Below are positions 15,891 through 16,056 of a stretch of DNA of 16,056 nucleotides, in pieces. This DNA comes from JANRKH01 sp964351245. GTDB taxonomy: Bacteria; Pseudomonadota; Alphaproteobacteria; Rickettsiales; Rickettsiaceae. The DNA lies in contig CAYGNF010000025.1 in assembly GCA_964351245.1 (NCBI GenBank), positions 1 to 16,056 of the forward strand, written 5' to 3'. The notes beneath the pieces are model-generated. The model worked only from the letters and a program-made list of their open reading frames with translations, searched no databases and had not been told where the DNA came from. Positions within the stretch are counted from its first letter, which is position 1; every line of letters starts with the position of its first letter. The position numbers and the translations under genes are program-made.

Positions 15891-15949
15891 TCAGGATTCT
15901 ATAAAAGTACTTCACTTATTCGTACCAGACACAAGGTCTAGAATCCTGA
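15891..15949. repeat. Inverted repeat with 37-base loop between tuf and rlmJ
   Basis: TCAGGATTCTA at 15891-15901 is the exact reverse complement of TAGAATCCTGA at 15939-15949. The loop contains an 8-base palindrome (AAGTACTT, 15905-15912) and further short complementary pieces. It starts 46 bases after the tuf stop, so it may be the tuf terminator, but the T-run (15951-15955) lies on the wrong side for a minus-strand transcript. It may instead be a palindromic repeat element. Confidence 0.5.
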
Positions 15950-15994
15950 ATTTTTATTGTATAATCTTAAGGATATATAATTAACTAAAGCACA

Positions 15995-16056
15995 TTACTT
16001 TAGAATCTTACCTACAACTCCTGCTCCTACTGTTTTGCCTCCTTCTCTGATAGCAA
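15995..16056 (-). CDS. tuf: Elongation factor Tu, C-terminal end (partial)
   Basis: GTPase that carries aminoacyl-tRNA to the ribosome. Only the last 19 full codons and the stop are inside the window: AIREGGKTVGAGVVGKILK and TAA at 15997-15995. This matches the conserved EF-Tu C-terminus (barrel domain 3) almost residue for residue. The gene enters from the right edge on the minus strand. In related genomes rpsJ and the S10 operon follow one tuf copy and tRNA-Trp-secE-nusG may follow the other; neither is found here. Confidence 0.93.
   Translation of the reverse strand, partial: AIREGGKTVGAGVVGKILK

Noticed and set aside
15661..15990. Possible tRNA-Trp or other tRNA after tuf, as after some tufB copies
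   Set aside because: No acceptor stem with matching T-arm and anticodon arm could be built on either strand. The GGTCTAGAATCC stretch is part of the inverted repeat.
1..16056. CRISPR array, toxin-antitoxin pair, prophage, insertion sequence or a new defence system
   Set aside because: No regularly spaced repeats, transposase or integrase motifs, or paired small genes were seen. All intact genes belong to known housekeeping or envelope families.

Overview
The window is an AT-rich (roughly two-thirds A+T by eye) bacterial chromosome segment. Its genes match the Alphaproteobacteria, most likely an intracellular member of the Rickettsiales. The reasons are the AT bias, the alphaproteobacterial style of the ribosomal proteins and LptD, a chromosomal TraX-family gene, decaying genes in spacers, and a broken-up ribosomal protein super-cluster. 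The genus cannot be fixed from sequence reading alone. LptD shows that the lineage has kept outer-membrane LPS export, which some Rickettsiales families have lost.

Layout. (1) 1-794, plus strand: the C-terminal part of trigger factor (tig), cut by the window edge. (2) 937-2385, minus: a periplasmic HtrA/Deg serine protease with a clear promoter. It converges on tig across a hairpin-forming inverted repeat. (3) 2523-5539, minus: an apparent operon xseA - traX - prmC. prmC reads as two frames and needs a one-base frameshift near 3174 to give the full-length enzyme. (4) 5540-5649: a compact divergent promoter region with a palindrome that carries a TATAAT box on each strand. (5) 5650-7764, plus: lptD. 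(6) 7765-8333: no intact gene, but the minus strand holds the wreck of a tetratricopeptide-repeat gene, plus a 14-bp perfect palindrome. (7) 8334-14648, minus: the spc ribosomal block in conserved order, rplN-rplX-rplE-rpsN-rpsH-rplF-rplR-rpsE-rpmD-rplO, then a 246-bp spacer, then secY-adk. A TTGACA-N17-TATGTT promoter lies directly before rplN. (8) 14800-15633, minus: rlmJ. (9) 15661-15994: a gene-free spacer with a long-looped inverted repeat. (10) 15995-16056, minus: the last codons of tuf.

How the genes work together. Most of the window is protein synthesis and protein handling. It covers ribosomal proteins L14 to L15, SecY for membrane export, EF-Tu, trigger factor for nascent chains, PrmC for release-factor methylation, RlmJ for 23S rRNA methylation and HtrA for periplasmic quality control. 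Adk, ExoVII and LptD are housekeeping functions in nucleotide balance, DNA repair and the cell envelope.

The main oddity is gene order. The usual tuf-S10-spc-alpha array is cut on both sides. rlmJ stands where rpsJ through rpsQ normally lie, and the rpsM-rpsK-rpoA-rplQ genes do not follow adk. I did not see a new multi-gene system. The points worth a second look are the prmC frameshift, the TPR pseudogene, the dispersed inverted repeats and the rearranged ribosomal cluster.
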